From contig PUQB01000726.1 of the NCBI GenBank assembly GCA_003024785.1, positions 1 to 64,000 of the forward strand: a stretch of DNA of 64,000 bases, written 5' to 3'. Below are positions 11,757 to 23,700 of the stretch, piece after piece (within the stretch, counting starts at the first letter, position 1; every line of letters begins with the position of its first letter). The position numbers were made by a program, and so were the translations under genes. Below the pieces are notes generated by a model that did not search any database, was not told where the DNA came from, and was given only the letters and a program-made list of their open reading frames with translations. The DNA comes from Selaginella tamariscina (Eukaryota; Streptophyta; Lycopodiopsida; Selaginellales; Selaginellaceae).

Positions 11757-14700
11757 TTAAGCTTCAGAAAACATACATTCCCTTGCAGTTTTGTTAATCG
11801 TGACTTTATCAACGCTTCTTGACATCCACCCATATCGAATGGATTTAACATTTATAAAACATGCTGGGTCTTTTTGATTGGGAGACCATGTTTTCTCTAG
11901 GCATCCATTATATCTTTCGCTCTCCTTCTCGTGTCGCCTTTTTTGTGGTTTGAACCATGCAACCTTAACAATACTATTTTTTGTGATTACTTCAGGTGTG
12001 TCGATAATTTGACCCATCCAAATAGGCTGATTATATGACGCATCTGGAGTAATGAGAACCATCATTAGTTTTTGAAGATCCTTGCAGCAATCAAAGTATG
12101 CTTTAGGTTTTTGGTTCCTTTGTCCAACAAAGTGTGGGGTTTGCACTTCCACATCACTACTGGCTTCTATGTCGTCTATGCTCAGTGATGTCATTTCAAT
12201 CTCCTCTCGCCACCTTGTTTTAGGCCAGAAAGGGTGTTGCAATTCTGTACTTGTGACAGTAGGCCCTTCCAACTCTCGAACAACAGTCTCCCAATAGTTG
12301 ACCACATGCTTATATAGTTCTGAGTAACCAGTTGCCTTATCAGAATTCTTTGGCATCGATTTTTGAACCCATGCCACATATTTTTTGATGCCATCAATAA
12401 TAACCTCTTGTTCCTTGAGCTGGGCACTCAATGGAATAGGGTCTGGTTGTCCTTCTGGGAGAAGTGGCTTTCCATCCTCTCCACTTTTGAAGAGCATTAA
12501 GCCCTCTTTCGGTAACCACTCCTGCTCTGATGGCCGTAACTTGTACTGCATAATAGGTATACCATCTCGTATGGAGAAAAAGAATTGTAGCGGCACAAGG
12601 TGACCAACTAAAGAATCACTCCCTTCTTTTATATACTCCTTGAGAAATTTTTTGAAGTCTGGCACCTCAGTCACAAGCAAAGCACAACTTTTTTTGGAGA
12701 TGCAATTTTCAAAAAGATTCATCATATGCGGTAAGGTAAGTGCACTTGTCCTTTTTGTAGAGTTGGAGACCTTGCTGAAGAACGCATCAATATCTTCATG
12801 AGTGTGACCAACCATAAGGAAACTGAGCGTGATTGTTTCAAACACACCTTTGGCAACAAGCATTGACAAGTATGCTAGCACATATCTAGAAAATAAAAGT
12901 AAGTATGAGCTTGAGAAACCCTTAAGTAAAATGATTTACCTATTTTTGTTCTCGCCTGCACAATTATCCATCTGTAAAAGCAAATGACGAGGAAGCTTAT
13001 TTGATGTTGAGGACACATGTACACTATTTGAGCTAGATCCCTCCACTGAACCTGAACTCTCAACATCCATCTTTTTTGTGCAGGCTGACAATGCCTCTCA
13101 TATTCCCAAGTAGCCTCAAGTGCAGACGTGTTCATGAGAGCATTATGTAAAGGTTGAAGGTGTTGTTTCTTCACTTTGAGATCACTGATAGGACTTGTCT
13201 GTGAGTGGGCTTCAAGGTTTCTGAAACACATGGCTAACGACCCAATAGTGAAATTGGAGTCGCTAGACCAATGTGGAAGTGAAAAGTGTCCATATGACTC
13301 ACAACCGTGTCCATGTGTTAGCACACCTGTCAATGAAATCGGAAGTTTCATGACATTTCCAAGGCACTTTGGTGTTGCAAAGAGCTTTGGAATGCTGGTC
13401 TTTGAATGATCCATCTTGTCATGGATCAAGCACAGGTACTCTGATGGGCGTGACACAGAAAGCATGCGGTGTGCATAGTACTGAGACCGGCAAGTTTGTT
13501 GTGCAATCATGTGGGCCTCCATCTTCTTTTGAATGGCAGTGATCTCCACCAAGGTTTTTGCACAAGCCTCTGCAGCCTTCAATGATGTACAAGTGTCACA
13601 CTTGAAAAGCTAGAGTGTTTTGCAATCTCCACATCCTTAAAATGAGTATTCCATATGTTGTTGAAGGTACCAGTGCAGATTGCTTGGAGCCCCATCAAAC
13701 TGAGGCACTTGTTCACATGTTCACACAGCAATTGAGTGTAGATTGAAGGCAAAACCTTGAGATTTTCCCTGACCCCTGCATTTGTGGTTCGGCATTTGTG
13801 AGGCATCCTGTCTGCATTTGCTTCCACAAAAGCCTTGAGTATCTCTATGGCTGCCATGATGTGAGAGCGGGTTTTGACCAAGCGAGTGTTCCCATGAACT
13901 GAGGTTCGCGCTCCATCTAGCCACTCATCCCTCCGACGGTAGAACGTGGTCTTTGGGATCCCGTATATACTGTACCAAGCTTTGAAGCAGATGGCCACCT
14001 TATTAAATACCATGGATGTACTCTGATAACCTGTGTCCGAGGCCATTCCATCAATACACCCAGTTAGTGCAGCATATACAAACTCATGCCTTTGCTTTTG
14101 GGTGAGCATACGAAAGACATGTCTACATTGGGTAATTTCATTCCGGTCTGCCATCTGACAACACTTCTTCTTGCAACAGTCAATCGTGGAAATGCTCGTA
14201 ACACTTTCGGAAGATGTAGGATCCATCTTTACCCTCTTGCTGAAACTTGCAGGGGAAGATCTACAACCCATGAATCGCCTTTTTCTTACAATAGGACCAA
14301 TGCAAGGAACCTCTTCAAATATGAGTTGTTCTTCCGGGTTGTTATTATTGAAATCCAACCCAGAATATGTTGAACCATCTTGCCGTCTTAATTCAGATGT
14401 TCGCCACCTCACGAGGGATCCAGGATACAATGTGCCATTAGGTGAAACCTCTGTCACAACTACACCCACGAAGTCGGACCCTAGTTTCTCTTCTGACACT
14501 GCTTCCATTGGATTTATAGCTGTGATGATGCCTCTTCCGACTTCAATCTCACGAAGAAAGAGAATCACCTCATCCATCACAGCAGGCAAGCCATCATCTG
14601 GTAAACTCGTGCTACTATTTGTTTGTGACTCTGCATATTCTTGTCAGCCTTGACTTCATCCAAATTCCACAATACAGGAGAACCCTCCTCAAATTCCATT

Positions 14701-14877
14701 CCCAGAACCTCAACATGCTTGTAAATGGTGTTCACCCATACGTACACACAAGATCCTTGGGCAATATTGTGACATGATGCATTATTATCTCGAACTTCCA
14801 CAGTTCCAGTGCCAACTATCTCGTTGTTCCGAAGAAGACATACTTTATCTCCAGTATTAAACATATTGTCCTGCACA
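11757..14877 (-). CDS. DUF7869-like protein, candidate transposase (with frameshifts and introns)
   Basis: Reads right to left. An N-terminal exon segment begins after a splice acceptor near 14873 (GTGCAG; NTGDKVCLLRNNEIVGTG). It continues through a Cys-rich CCKKKCC motif (about 14170) and SIYGIPKTTFYRRRDEW (about 13960). Next come CDTCTSLKAAEA (about 13590), EYLCLIHDKMDHSKTSIP (about 13430), LTHGHGCESYGHF and DSNFTIGSL. After these, LLLQMDNCAGENKNR is spliced to YVLAYLSMLVA across a 54-nt GT-AG intron (12886-12939). GHTHEDIDAFFSKVS follows at about 12815-12770 and the stop is at 11757. This order matches proteins classed as DUF7869. The conserved Asp/His residues suggest an RNase-H-like nuclease, hence my transposase inference. 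Frame changes near 14640, 13620 and 13085 mean decay or base-calling errors. The true 5' exon was not found. Confidence 0.72.
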
Positions 14878-15019
14878 TAAATAATTGTATTATTTATGAT
14901 ATCTGTTTATGCAATATTTCTAAGAAATCTGAATTACGGTTACTTAATAATATGCATATGCAATAATACATAATTATGTTTAGAGATAATATCTCATGTT
15001 TGATTAATACAATTGATGG

Positions 15020-15540
15020 GGCGGGATTAATCCCGCCCACGAATCCCTCCGACGAGGAACGGTCGGCGGGATTAATCCCGCCGCCGACTCAACCCCTTCG
15101 GAGAGAGTCGGCGGGATTAATCCCGCCCACAATTCTTACGGGGAATGGGTGGCGGGATTAAACCCGCACATAACTCTCTCCAAAACTATGATTTCAAAGA
15201 GATCTCGGGATAAATCCTGTCCCCAAATCCTTAAAACAGGGAGTGGTGGCGAGATTAATCCCGCCACCCCTTCCCTGCCTCCTAAAATGGTTGGCGGGAT
15301 TAATCCCGCCGACAACTCTTTCTAATAAATTCTGGTAACTCTTCATCAGTTGAGAAGGTTATCGGCGGGATTAATCCCGCCACTCTTTTTCAGTGGCGGA
15401 GAAGCATTGCCCGAGAGATGGTGGCGGGATTAATCCCGCCACCTCTTCGAAGAGGCGAAAAAGAAATGGCCGGATTAATCCCGCCCCCGGTTAACCTAGA
15501 ATATTAAGTTAAAAGGATATTTAAACGGGATAAATCCCTA
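15020..15540. repeat. Palindrome array 1 (GGCGGGATTAATCCCGCC)
   Basis: Exact 18-bp palindromes start at 15020, 15065, 15110, 15293, 15364 and 15423. Degenerate copies lie near 15152, 15204, 15247, 15470 and 15525. The first copies are spaced 45 bp apart. The array begins about 140 bp upstream of the first recognised exon of the minus-strand gene, so it lies in its promoter or 5' region. The spacers differ from each other. The GC-rich arms stand out against the AT-rich surroundings. Confidence 0.9.
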
Positions 15541-16110
15541 ACGGAATATATTATAATCCTAATGCATTCCTAAACCCCTAAATTGTAATTTTAAGAGAGA
15601 ATGTAAGAGAGTGAATCTTTATAAGTATTTTTAAATTTGTTTATAATACTTACTTGTAAACAGCACTGAAGGCGCCGTGCTTTCCTATAAAGAATAGCAC
15701 CCAATTTAATCTCGCTCCTGAGATGATCACTATGAAGAAAAAAGAAGATCTAAAGAGTGAAAAATACAGAAATGAAGAAACCCTTGCCGGAGAAAGAACC
15801 AGATCTGAATTTGAGTGGGAAATTAAATGCATTTTCAAATTTACATGTCAGACCGACAATACATATGTCAGAAATTCAAATTTTTTAAAAAGAACAGAAA
15901 ATAAAAGATGAGTTGACACAAATATCCGACACTCTGACATATATACTCTCCAGTTCCAATGAGTATTTTAAAATTGCATTTAATGTTATTCAAGTGATTC
16001 AAGCTGTTTAATATTACGAAATTTTAGACTATATTCTACATTCTTAGTATTCAAGTATATTTATATTATATATATATAATATATACTTATACAAAAATAA
16101 ATTGATATAT
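15541..16110. other. AT-rich spacer after array 1, no gene assigned
   Basis: No convincing coding sequence. A short frame at 15723-15911 has no recognisable family. A possible upstream exon of the minus-strand gene could lie here but cannot be identified by eye. Confidence 0.4.
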
Positions 16111-16850
16111 TATTATGTATCATTTAAAATATATTCATAGTCTGTTTATTATTATTATTTTCTTAATTACTCGAGTATTTAGTTTTCATTTCCTAGTATC
16201 AATGGGATATTCTTTATTATTTTATTAATATTTGAAGAATATTCTAATATTAAACCTGATTATCATAATTAAATTAGTCTTGTTCTTAATTATTGCAGTA
16301 ATTATTCTACATTTGTATATATTAATGGGATTTTCTCAATTAATTTGTTATTATTTCAAGAATATTCTGTGTTAAACCTTATTATCAATATTAAATTAAT
16401 ATATATTATTAAAACTATATATGACTTATATTAGATAAAATGATGTATTATTATGTATAATTTAAATATGTTCATAGTGTGTATATTAATATCATTTCCT
16501 TAATTACTTGAGTAATTAATCTTCTTTATATTAATGGGATATTCTTTATTATTTTCTTATTATTCCAAGAATATTCCAATATTAAACATGATTATGATAA
16601 TTAATTTAGTTAATTATTTGAGTACTTAATTTACATTTGTATATATTAATGGGATTTTCTCAATTAATTTCTTATTATTTCAAGAATATTTCAATGTTAA
16701 ACCTTTTTATCAATATTAAATTAATATATATTATTAAAACTATATATGGCTATATATTAGATAAAATCATATATTATTATGTATAATTTAAAATATGTTC
16801 ATAGTGTGTTTTAATATTATTTTCTTAATTATTCGATGTTTGTTTTGCAC
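16111..16850. repeat. Tandem AT-rich repeat, unit about 0.3 kb, 2.3 copies
   Basis: Segments starting near 16111, 16448 and 16760 share long words in the same order: TTATGTATxATTTAAA-ATAT, TTCATAGT, TAATGGGATATTCTTTATT, AAGAATATTC, and a second TAATGGGATTTTCTCAATTA block. It is non-coding and lies inside the 14.4-kb element. Confidence 0.7.
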
Positions 16851-17068
16851 ACATATATAAACACAATCATAAATTTACACACGCATTACAAGAACTTACA
16901 AAAACACATATGCACACACATGCACAACCCTAAACCAAACTGAAGAAATATGTTGCTTCTTTATTGAAAACATCATGTTCAACGCATGTATGATATATGT
17001 ACTCAATCTGTGTGTATGTAACACATTGAATTTACATGTGTAATATTTATATTAAGCTTGTTGGGAGC

Positions 17069-17178
17069 AAACCCTAAACCCTAAACCCTAAACCTGTGTA
17101 TACATGTGTGTACAAAAATAATTTTTCAACACTCTCTCTTCACACCATGCATGATCCATCCTAAACCCTAAACCCTAA
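17069..17178. repeat. Interstitial telomere-type CCCTAAA runs
   Basis: At 17069-17094 the sequence is a run of three and a half CCCTAAA units, the Arabidopsis-type telomere repeat. At 17161-17178 there are two more units, and a third short run is near 17601-17621. They lie in the spacer of the 14.4-kb element, so they are not a chromosome end. Confidence 0.75.
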
Positions 17179-17960
17179 TATGTAACACAATGAATTTACT
17201 CATGTAATATGTATGTATGTCTGTGTGTATACACGTGTGTATGTATATATGTGTACTCTGTATGTATATATGTGTACTTTCTGTCTTCTCTCATACATAC
17301 ACACCATGCATGATCCATGTTAATATGTACTGTCTCTCTTCTCTCAAACATACACACCATGCATGATCTATAATATGTACTCGGTCTCTCTAATATGTAC
17401 TAATATGTATGTATGTCTGTGTGTATAATACACACCATGCATGATCCATAATATGTACTTCTCTCTTCTCTCATATACTATGTATGTATATCTGTGTATA
17501 ATATGTGTAAGTATATATGTGTACTAATATATGCAATGTGTACAAAAATAATTTTTCAACACTCTCTTCTCTCATACATACACACCATGCATGATCCATC
17601 CTAAATCCAAAACCCTAAACCCTATAATATGTATGTATGTCTGTGTGTATACACGTGTGTATGTATATATTATGTGTATTAATATATGCAATGTGTATGT
17701 ATGTATTGATACACATGAAACTTTAACACTCTCATGGACACACACATGTTAAATCCCTGCATGATTTATATTTTTGGGGTGTATGTGATACACCCACACA
17801 CGCACGCGCTAATAATATAATGAAAGAATATTCGTTTAGGGCGAATCTATATTTTATTCTTTTTAGGGTTTAAGTATATTCTCAGAAGGAATATTCTATT
17901 AGGGTTAATATATATATTTAATTCCTTTAGGGTTTAGGTATATTCTTAGGGTTTCAAGAG
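17137..17960. repeat. Dispersed ACACCATGCATGATCCAT repeat with TATG/TGTA simple sequence
   Basis: The word CACACCATGCATGATC recurs at about 17142, 17300, 17356, 17429 and 17581, separated by CTCTCTTCTCTCATAC and TGTGTATGTATATATGTGTA tracts. No coding region is seen. The 17820-17960 stretch is AT-rich with repeated TTTAGGGTTTA. Confidence 0.65.
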
Positions 17961-17994
17961 GCGGCGGCTGTGAAATCGGCGGCGGCGGCTGTGC

Positions 17995-18008
17995 ACACAG
18001 GTGAGATC

Positions 18009-18039
<31 letters not shown>

Positions 18040-18715
18040 ATATGTATAGGAGTGTGCGTATAATTTATTTATTGATCTATCTCTCGCACACAACGCACAC
18101 TCCTGTGTGTATATATATGTGTGTGTGGGTGTGTGTTGTTTATCTGTATGATTTTATTTGTTTCGCTCACACACGCATACACACGATATACATATACATA
18201 TATATATATACCTATATACATATACATACATATATTATGTGTACCAGTATCTATTAAATTTTTTTATTGATCTATCTCTCCCACACACACGCACATTGCT
18301 TTACATATATATATATATATATTATAATCAATGCATATTAACAAATAGTATACAACACTAGTTTATATAATGCTTATATATTCACAGACTCTCTCTCTTT
18401 CTCTATGGGTTATATTTATATACACACATATATATGTGTGTGTGTGTGTGTTTATCTGTATGATTTATTTGTTTCGCTAACACGCATACACACGATATAC
18501 ATATACACATATATACCTATGTACACACATATATTATGTGTACCAGTACTGTATAATTTTATTTATTTATCTATCTCTTGCACACACACGTACACTCCAT
18601 AATACATACATACATATAATATAATATATATATATATACACACATATATATATGTGTGTGTTTTTATCTGTATAATTTTTTTATTTATTAATTTTATCTC
18701 TCGCACACACACTAA
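17995..18715. repeat. Microsatellite tract (TG/CA/TA)n, repeated three times
   Basis: Three related blocks (about 18005-18300, 18400-18595 and 18640-18715) each carry (TG)n, ATCTGTATGATTTxATTTGTTTCGC, (CA)n and (TA)n. They follow the GC-rich GGCGGCGGCTGTG words at 17960-17995. Apparent open frames here are simple-sequence artefacts. Confidence 0.8.
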
Positions 18716-18726
18716 GCCCCTCGAGC

Positions 18727-20420
18727 GGCGGGATTAATCCCGCCGCTATAGGTTTATGGCCTCGGCGGCGGGATTAACCCGCTGTTATATGGTTGGGGCT
18801 ATGGCGGTGGGATTAATCCCGCTGCCGAGGCCCTTCACGCAGGCTAATGGGGGCGGGATTAATCCCGCCACTCTAGGACAAACCGAAGAGTGGCGGATTA
18901 ATCCCGCCGCCCATGGCCTGCGTGAGGGGCCTCGGCGGCGGGATTAATCCCACCGCCCACCCATGCCCTGCGCGGAATGCGGCGGATTTATCTCGCCGAC
19001 AATGGCCTGTGTGAAGGCCTTAATGGGCGGGATTAATCCCGACGGATTCCGCGCAAGGCATTTACAGGGGATGGGCGGCGGGATTAATCCCGCCGCTCAT
19101 GAGACTAACCGAAGAGCCTGCATGAAAGATCCTGCACGGAAGGCTAACCGAAGAGCCTTGCATGACATGTCCTGCGCGTAAGGCGGCGGGATTAATCCGC
19201 CGCCCAGGGAATTCACGCAGGACATGAACGGCGGGTTAATCCCGCCCCACGCTCATGCCCTTCCGCAGGATATAAGCGGCGGATTAATCCCGTCCCCACC
19301 CATCCTGTTCAAAATGCCGCAGCCGTGTGAGCGCATGATTTACGAGAGGGCGGCGGGATTAATCTCTCCGAACCTTCATTGCCCGGTGGCGGGATTAATC
19401 CCGCCACCCTTCTTTTTTTCCTCCATTGGTATGTTGAATCAATCCCGACTAACTCTGTTTGAGACGGAGAAGGTTTAAAAAATACCAATGGAGGGAACTG
19501 AGAAGGGTGGTGGGATTAATTTCACCATCCCTTACATGGTGGGCGGGATTAATCCCGCCGCCTTTTCGAGCCCCTGAAGGGGTGTGAAAAATAAATCCTG
19601 CCCAATTCTCTCTGAGAATGAGAAAGGTGGCGTCCAGCGGGATTAATCCCACCGCCTACGGCCGAAGTGAAGGGCCTGGGCGGCGAAATTAATCCCGCCG
19701 CCACACGCATGCCCTGCGCGGAATCGGGCGGGATTTATCCCGCCGCCATTGGCCTGCCTGAAGGGCCTAGGCGGCGGGATTAATCCCGCAAGATTTCGCA
19801 CAGGGCATTGGCGTTCGGCGGGATTAATCCCGCCGACTAAGGCCCGAGTGAAGGGCCTGGGAGGCGGGATTAATCCCGCCGCGTACGCATGCCCTGCGGA
19901 ATCGGGCGGGATTTATCCCGCCGCCATTGGCCTGCCTGAAGTGCCTAGGCGGCGGGATTAATCCCGCCCGATTCCGCGCAGGGAATTGGCGTCCGGCGGG
20001 ATTAATCCCGCCGCATAGGGACCGAGTGAAGGCCCTGGGCGGCGGGATTAATCCCGCCGAGTCTTCAATGCCTGTTGGAGGAATGAATCCCGCCACCCTT
20101 CTTTTTTCTCCATTGGTGAGTCGGACCAATCCTAAACGTTTCTGTCTGAGACGTAGAAGGTTTACAACATACCAATGGAGAGAATTGGGAAGGGTGGGGA
20201 AATTCATTTAACCATCCCTTACATGGTGGGCGAGATTAATCCCGCCTCCTTTCTGGAGTCACTGAAGGGGTGTGAGAAATAAATCCTGCCCAGTTCTCTC
20301 TGAGACCGAGAAGGGTGGCAAGATTAATTCCGCACTCCCGTTCAAGGCCTCCAGAAAGGTGGCGAGATTAATCCCGCCCACTCTTTCAGGAGGCATTGAA
20401 GGGGTGGCGAGATTAATCCC
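18727..20420. repeat. Palindrome array 2 (GGCGGGATTAATCCCGCC), upstream of the plus-strand gene
   Basis: Exact copies start at 18727, 18852, 19077, 19388, 19542, 19817, 19863, 19951, 19995 and 20041. Some 20 degenerate copies lie between them (single-base changes such as GATTTATC or GCGAGATT, and missing arm bases). In 19817-20058 the spacing is 44-46 bp. Spacers carry a second, weaker palindromic consensus of the GGCCTGCxTGAAGGGCC type. The array ends about 350 bp before the ATG of the ParB/MTase-like gene. Confidence 0.9.
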
Positions 20421-20537
20421 GCCGCACCTTCCATGTGAATATATATGTGTATTAGTATATATAAGTTGCATATCTCATTTTATTTACTTTTATCATCTTA
20501 TCATAATATTTCGAGTAAAAGCTAGGAATCTATGTAA

Positions 20538-20624
20538 AACTGTCCAGAGCTCACATTTGTGGTGGTTCTAAAACGAAATGTTATCTTTCTTTTGCACTAG
20601 CACAAATGTGAGCTTCGGACAGTT
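20538..20624. repeat. Hairpin-forming inverted repeat upstream of the ParB/MTase-like gene
   Basis: Arm 20538-20561 (AACTGTCC..AGCTCACATTTGTG) pairs with 20601-20624 (CACAAATGTGAGCT..GGACAGTT) at 22 of 24 positions, with a 39-nt loop. It lies about 140 bp before the ATG at 20767, in the promoter or 5' leader. It could be a cruciform or protein site, or a precursor-like RNA hairpin. No known RNA family is recognised. Confidence 0.75.
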
Positions 20625-20766
20625 AATTACGTCTACTTCTCTCTGTGTATTATTTTTGTATATTCGGGTTTATACAAGTGTGTGTGCGTTTTTATATGAT
20701 TTGTATTCATAGTGTATTATTTTGCAGAAGGACGATTTGATCAAACAAGGAGATCGAGTCATTAGT

Positions 20767-23700
20767 ATGGAGTCGTCGTCAAATTCTGGGTAAGAATTAA
20801 AATAAAATCTGTTATACTCGGATACTTGAACTAATCATTTTTGTATTCAGATGTGGAATTAAGGTGACATTAAAGACAAGAGCAGGAGAAGAGATGGGCA
20901 GGGGGATTCTGGAATCAACTTGGCCATATTTTAAGATAAATGGGAAGCGCATTGGAGCAACCATGGTTGCTGTCAAATTAACCTCTGTCACATCTCATGG
21001 ACAAGCAAAACAATGGAAAGTAGATTCGCTAGTCAAGCACCCGAAAGCAGGCTGCGAACCCAGATTGGACGATTCTCGACAGATATGCCTTGTTCCATCC
21101 AATGTCACGTTCTCGGATCCAGAGGTCGTCAGTTACAACATTAATTTCGGGTGGTTTTGTCGACTTGTGGATAATGACGTTCACGTGTTCACTAATGATG
21201 TTGACCTTGGAGTTCTTCTTCAACTCAACGAAAGCCCATCTATGGAGGGGATCCATCTGGATGTCTACTTCGAAGATCTTCAGACTCATCGAGTAGGTGT
21301 ATTGTCAGGAGATATTGCTTCACAATACAGAAAATCAGCAAGTGGAGCAATCTTCCCTCTTCACATTGAAGAAGAACACAGCGACATCATAAGGAGATTG
21401 AGAGGGTGGCTCGGTCTCAGGTTCTCTACAGATCACGTTCAATTTGCTTAGGAAGCTTCGGGAGCTGGAAGAGTGTGCCGAGAACACTAGAACAGCTGCA
21501 GTCGGGGATCACACATGTTGATTCGGATCGCAAAAGAAAATCATCAATCGTTTTGTCAGCTGCACCTGTGGCATCTCATGCTGCAATAAGTCACAAGGAA
21601 ATGATGTTGGATGAAAGATTTATCCTTGTAGGGTTAAATATTGCAGCGTCAACCCAAACTTCAATTACAGGCCACTCAACCAGGAACGTGTAGCTGAGCT
21701 CATGGAGAAGATGAAGGACGACAATTCTTATACCGTTCCACATAATGCTGTTTTGTGTCCATACTATGAAAGAAGGAAGGGCGCTGACAAAGTCTGGATC
21801 ACAACACCAGAACAACTCATGAAGATTCAGACGGAGAATAAAAATCTATCAAGTACTACATCATTAGTGGCCAGCACACAATAACGGCAGCCCAACGACT
21901 TCTCGATGAACACAACAAAGGAACGATGGCAACAAAACTTTCCGAGCATACCCGTGAGAAGCTGACAAAAAGATCGGCGTTTTTAGCTAAGCCGAATCTC
22001 ACAATCGAGCAGTACCATAAGTTATCGGCGGAATGGGACGCTGCCGACACCAACCACTACAACAGCAAAATATGGGAGAAGTTTAAACACACGCGAGCCG
22101 TGTGGGAATCTCTTCAGCGACCACAAAGAGCTACCGCAGGGAATACACAATCTGCGGAATACCGGGTAAGCAAATTGTTGGGCGGGATTTATCTCGCCGG
22201 TATATTAATCTGTCTTTTTCCTCAGAGAGTTGAAGAAATTGCAGCAGTTGATTTTGCCCAGGTGGGCGGGAAGGAAACATCCTTTCTGATGATGTTGATT
22301 TCTTGCCCCGAAGATAGGATCTTTGCCAAATGGTTGGGGATTATGGAATCCTTTTCAAAAGGAACACTGAAGAAGAAGCAGACAAGTGAAGGGGAGCCCT
22401 CAGAAAAGTCTGCAAAAAACCCAGTAAGACGCCGAAGGCTAAGTCTGTTCAATCTACAAAGGATGTAGACAACGATTTCAAGCTCACATGGTTGAAGCCT
22501 TTAAATGGAACAACGATGGAGGAGATGGAAGTCTTGGCTGATTTGGTGATCGATGGCAAACTACAAATTAATAACAGCAGCCCAACCTCTCCTTTTCATC
22601 TCAAGGCAATGGAGTTGAAGACGGTCAGGCATTTCAAGGAGTGGTTGGGAATACACTGCCACAAACTGGGTTGGACCTCGACTTCAACATATGAAGAGGT
22701 CAGCAAATATTTGCATGTGACGAACGATGATATGCTTGTCGAATGGGTGAACCAATCGGAAGATCTAGGCAAGAATCTATTGCACGCCAACGCCAAAAAG
22801 GAGAACATTGGGATGACGCCTTCTCTTATGGCAGTCCTTCAGCAGCGGAGAACCGAATTGAACCTTATAAAGGAGGATGCTACGAATCACGACAAGCCCT
22901 ACAGATGTTTGTTGTTTAGATTCGGAGACTTTATGGGGTAACATCACTGCTTGTAGGAAACCGTTTCAATTGTTCGTGATGGATCGGCGGGTGTCAAAAA
23001 ATCTTTCGACAGATAGGGCACTAGAGGATCTGGTGGAGAAACTTAGCCGTGCAAGCATATACATAGAAGGTATTTATTATTGAATTCATGCTTGCGCTCT
23101 TCACTGATACCTACTTTTTCAGGTATTTATTTCTTGATTCTTGCTCATGTCACCGATACTTTTGCCTTCGCCTTCGCCAAGAAGAATAGACATCGTTGGA
23201 CAGGATTTTATATGAACGATGCTAATCCCAAGTGCATTGATACCGTTGTTCACTTGGTTGTTAGGAATGCGCCAAACAATTTCAAGCTTCCAAATGACTG
23301 GCCAGGCATCTGTTTGCACTCCAACGGCCCTGAACCTCCATCCGATACACCGATAGGTGAGTGACGTATTCGGCAATGTACGTTATCCAAACATTACAAG
23401 TCAAGCGGCACGGAGCATCGTCAACTTGATTAGGGGTCCTCACAGTGATGCATGGGTTTTTGACTACTGCACTAGGGGGTCCGTCTTGAAGGAGTGTTAC
23501 CTTCGGCATACATGTGTGTTTGCCGTTGAAAAGGATAAGACCATGGTTGAGGACCTGAACAAGTGGATAGATAGGTTCTCAACTGAGTACCCCAACGAAT
23601 CCATAAAGGCGTATTTGAGAAAGTTCCCTCCAGATAAGTGCGATAGCTCTGAAGTGAATCTGGTTCAATGTCGGAGTCTGAGAACGAACTTCAATCAGAT

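Noticed and set aside
12082-12603. Plus-strand frames opposite the transposase-like gene
   Set aside because: They are shadows of the minus-strand coding sequence, with no family features.
17069-17094. Chromosome end
   Set aside because: Only three to four units, inside a transposon, with more sequence on both sides.
17905-18602. Open frames rich in Tyr/Ile/His/Val
   Set aside because: They come from TA/TG/CA simple repeats.
18756-20211. Open frames reading GGINPA / AGLIPP repeats across the palindrome array
   Set aside because: They are translations of the palindrome in several frames and on both strands. There is no consistent frame or start, so they are not proteins.
15020-20420. CRISPR-like array (repeat 18-20 bp, spacer about 27 bp)
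   Set aside because: The repeat is a full palindrome, spacing drifts, spacers are themselves related, no cas genes are present, and the context is a plant transposon.
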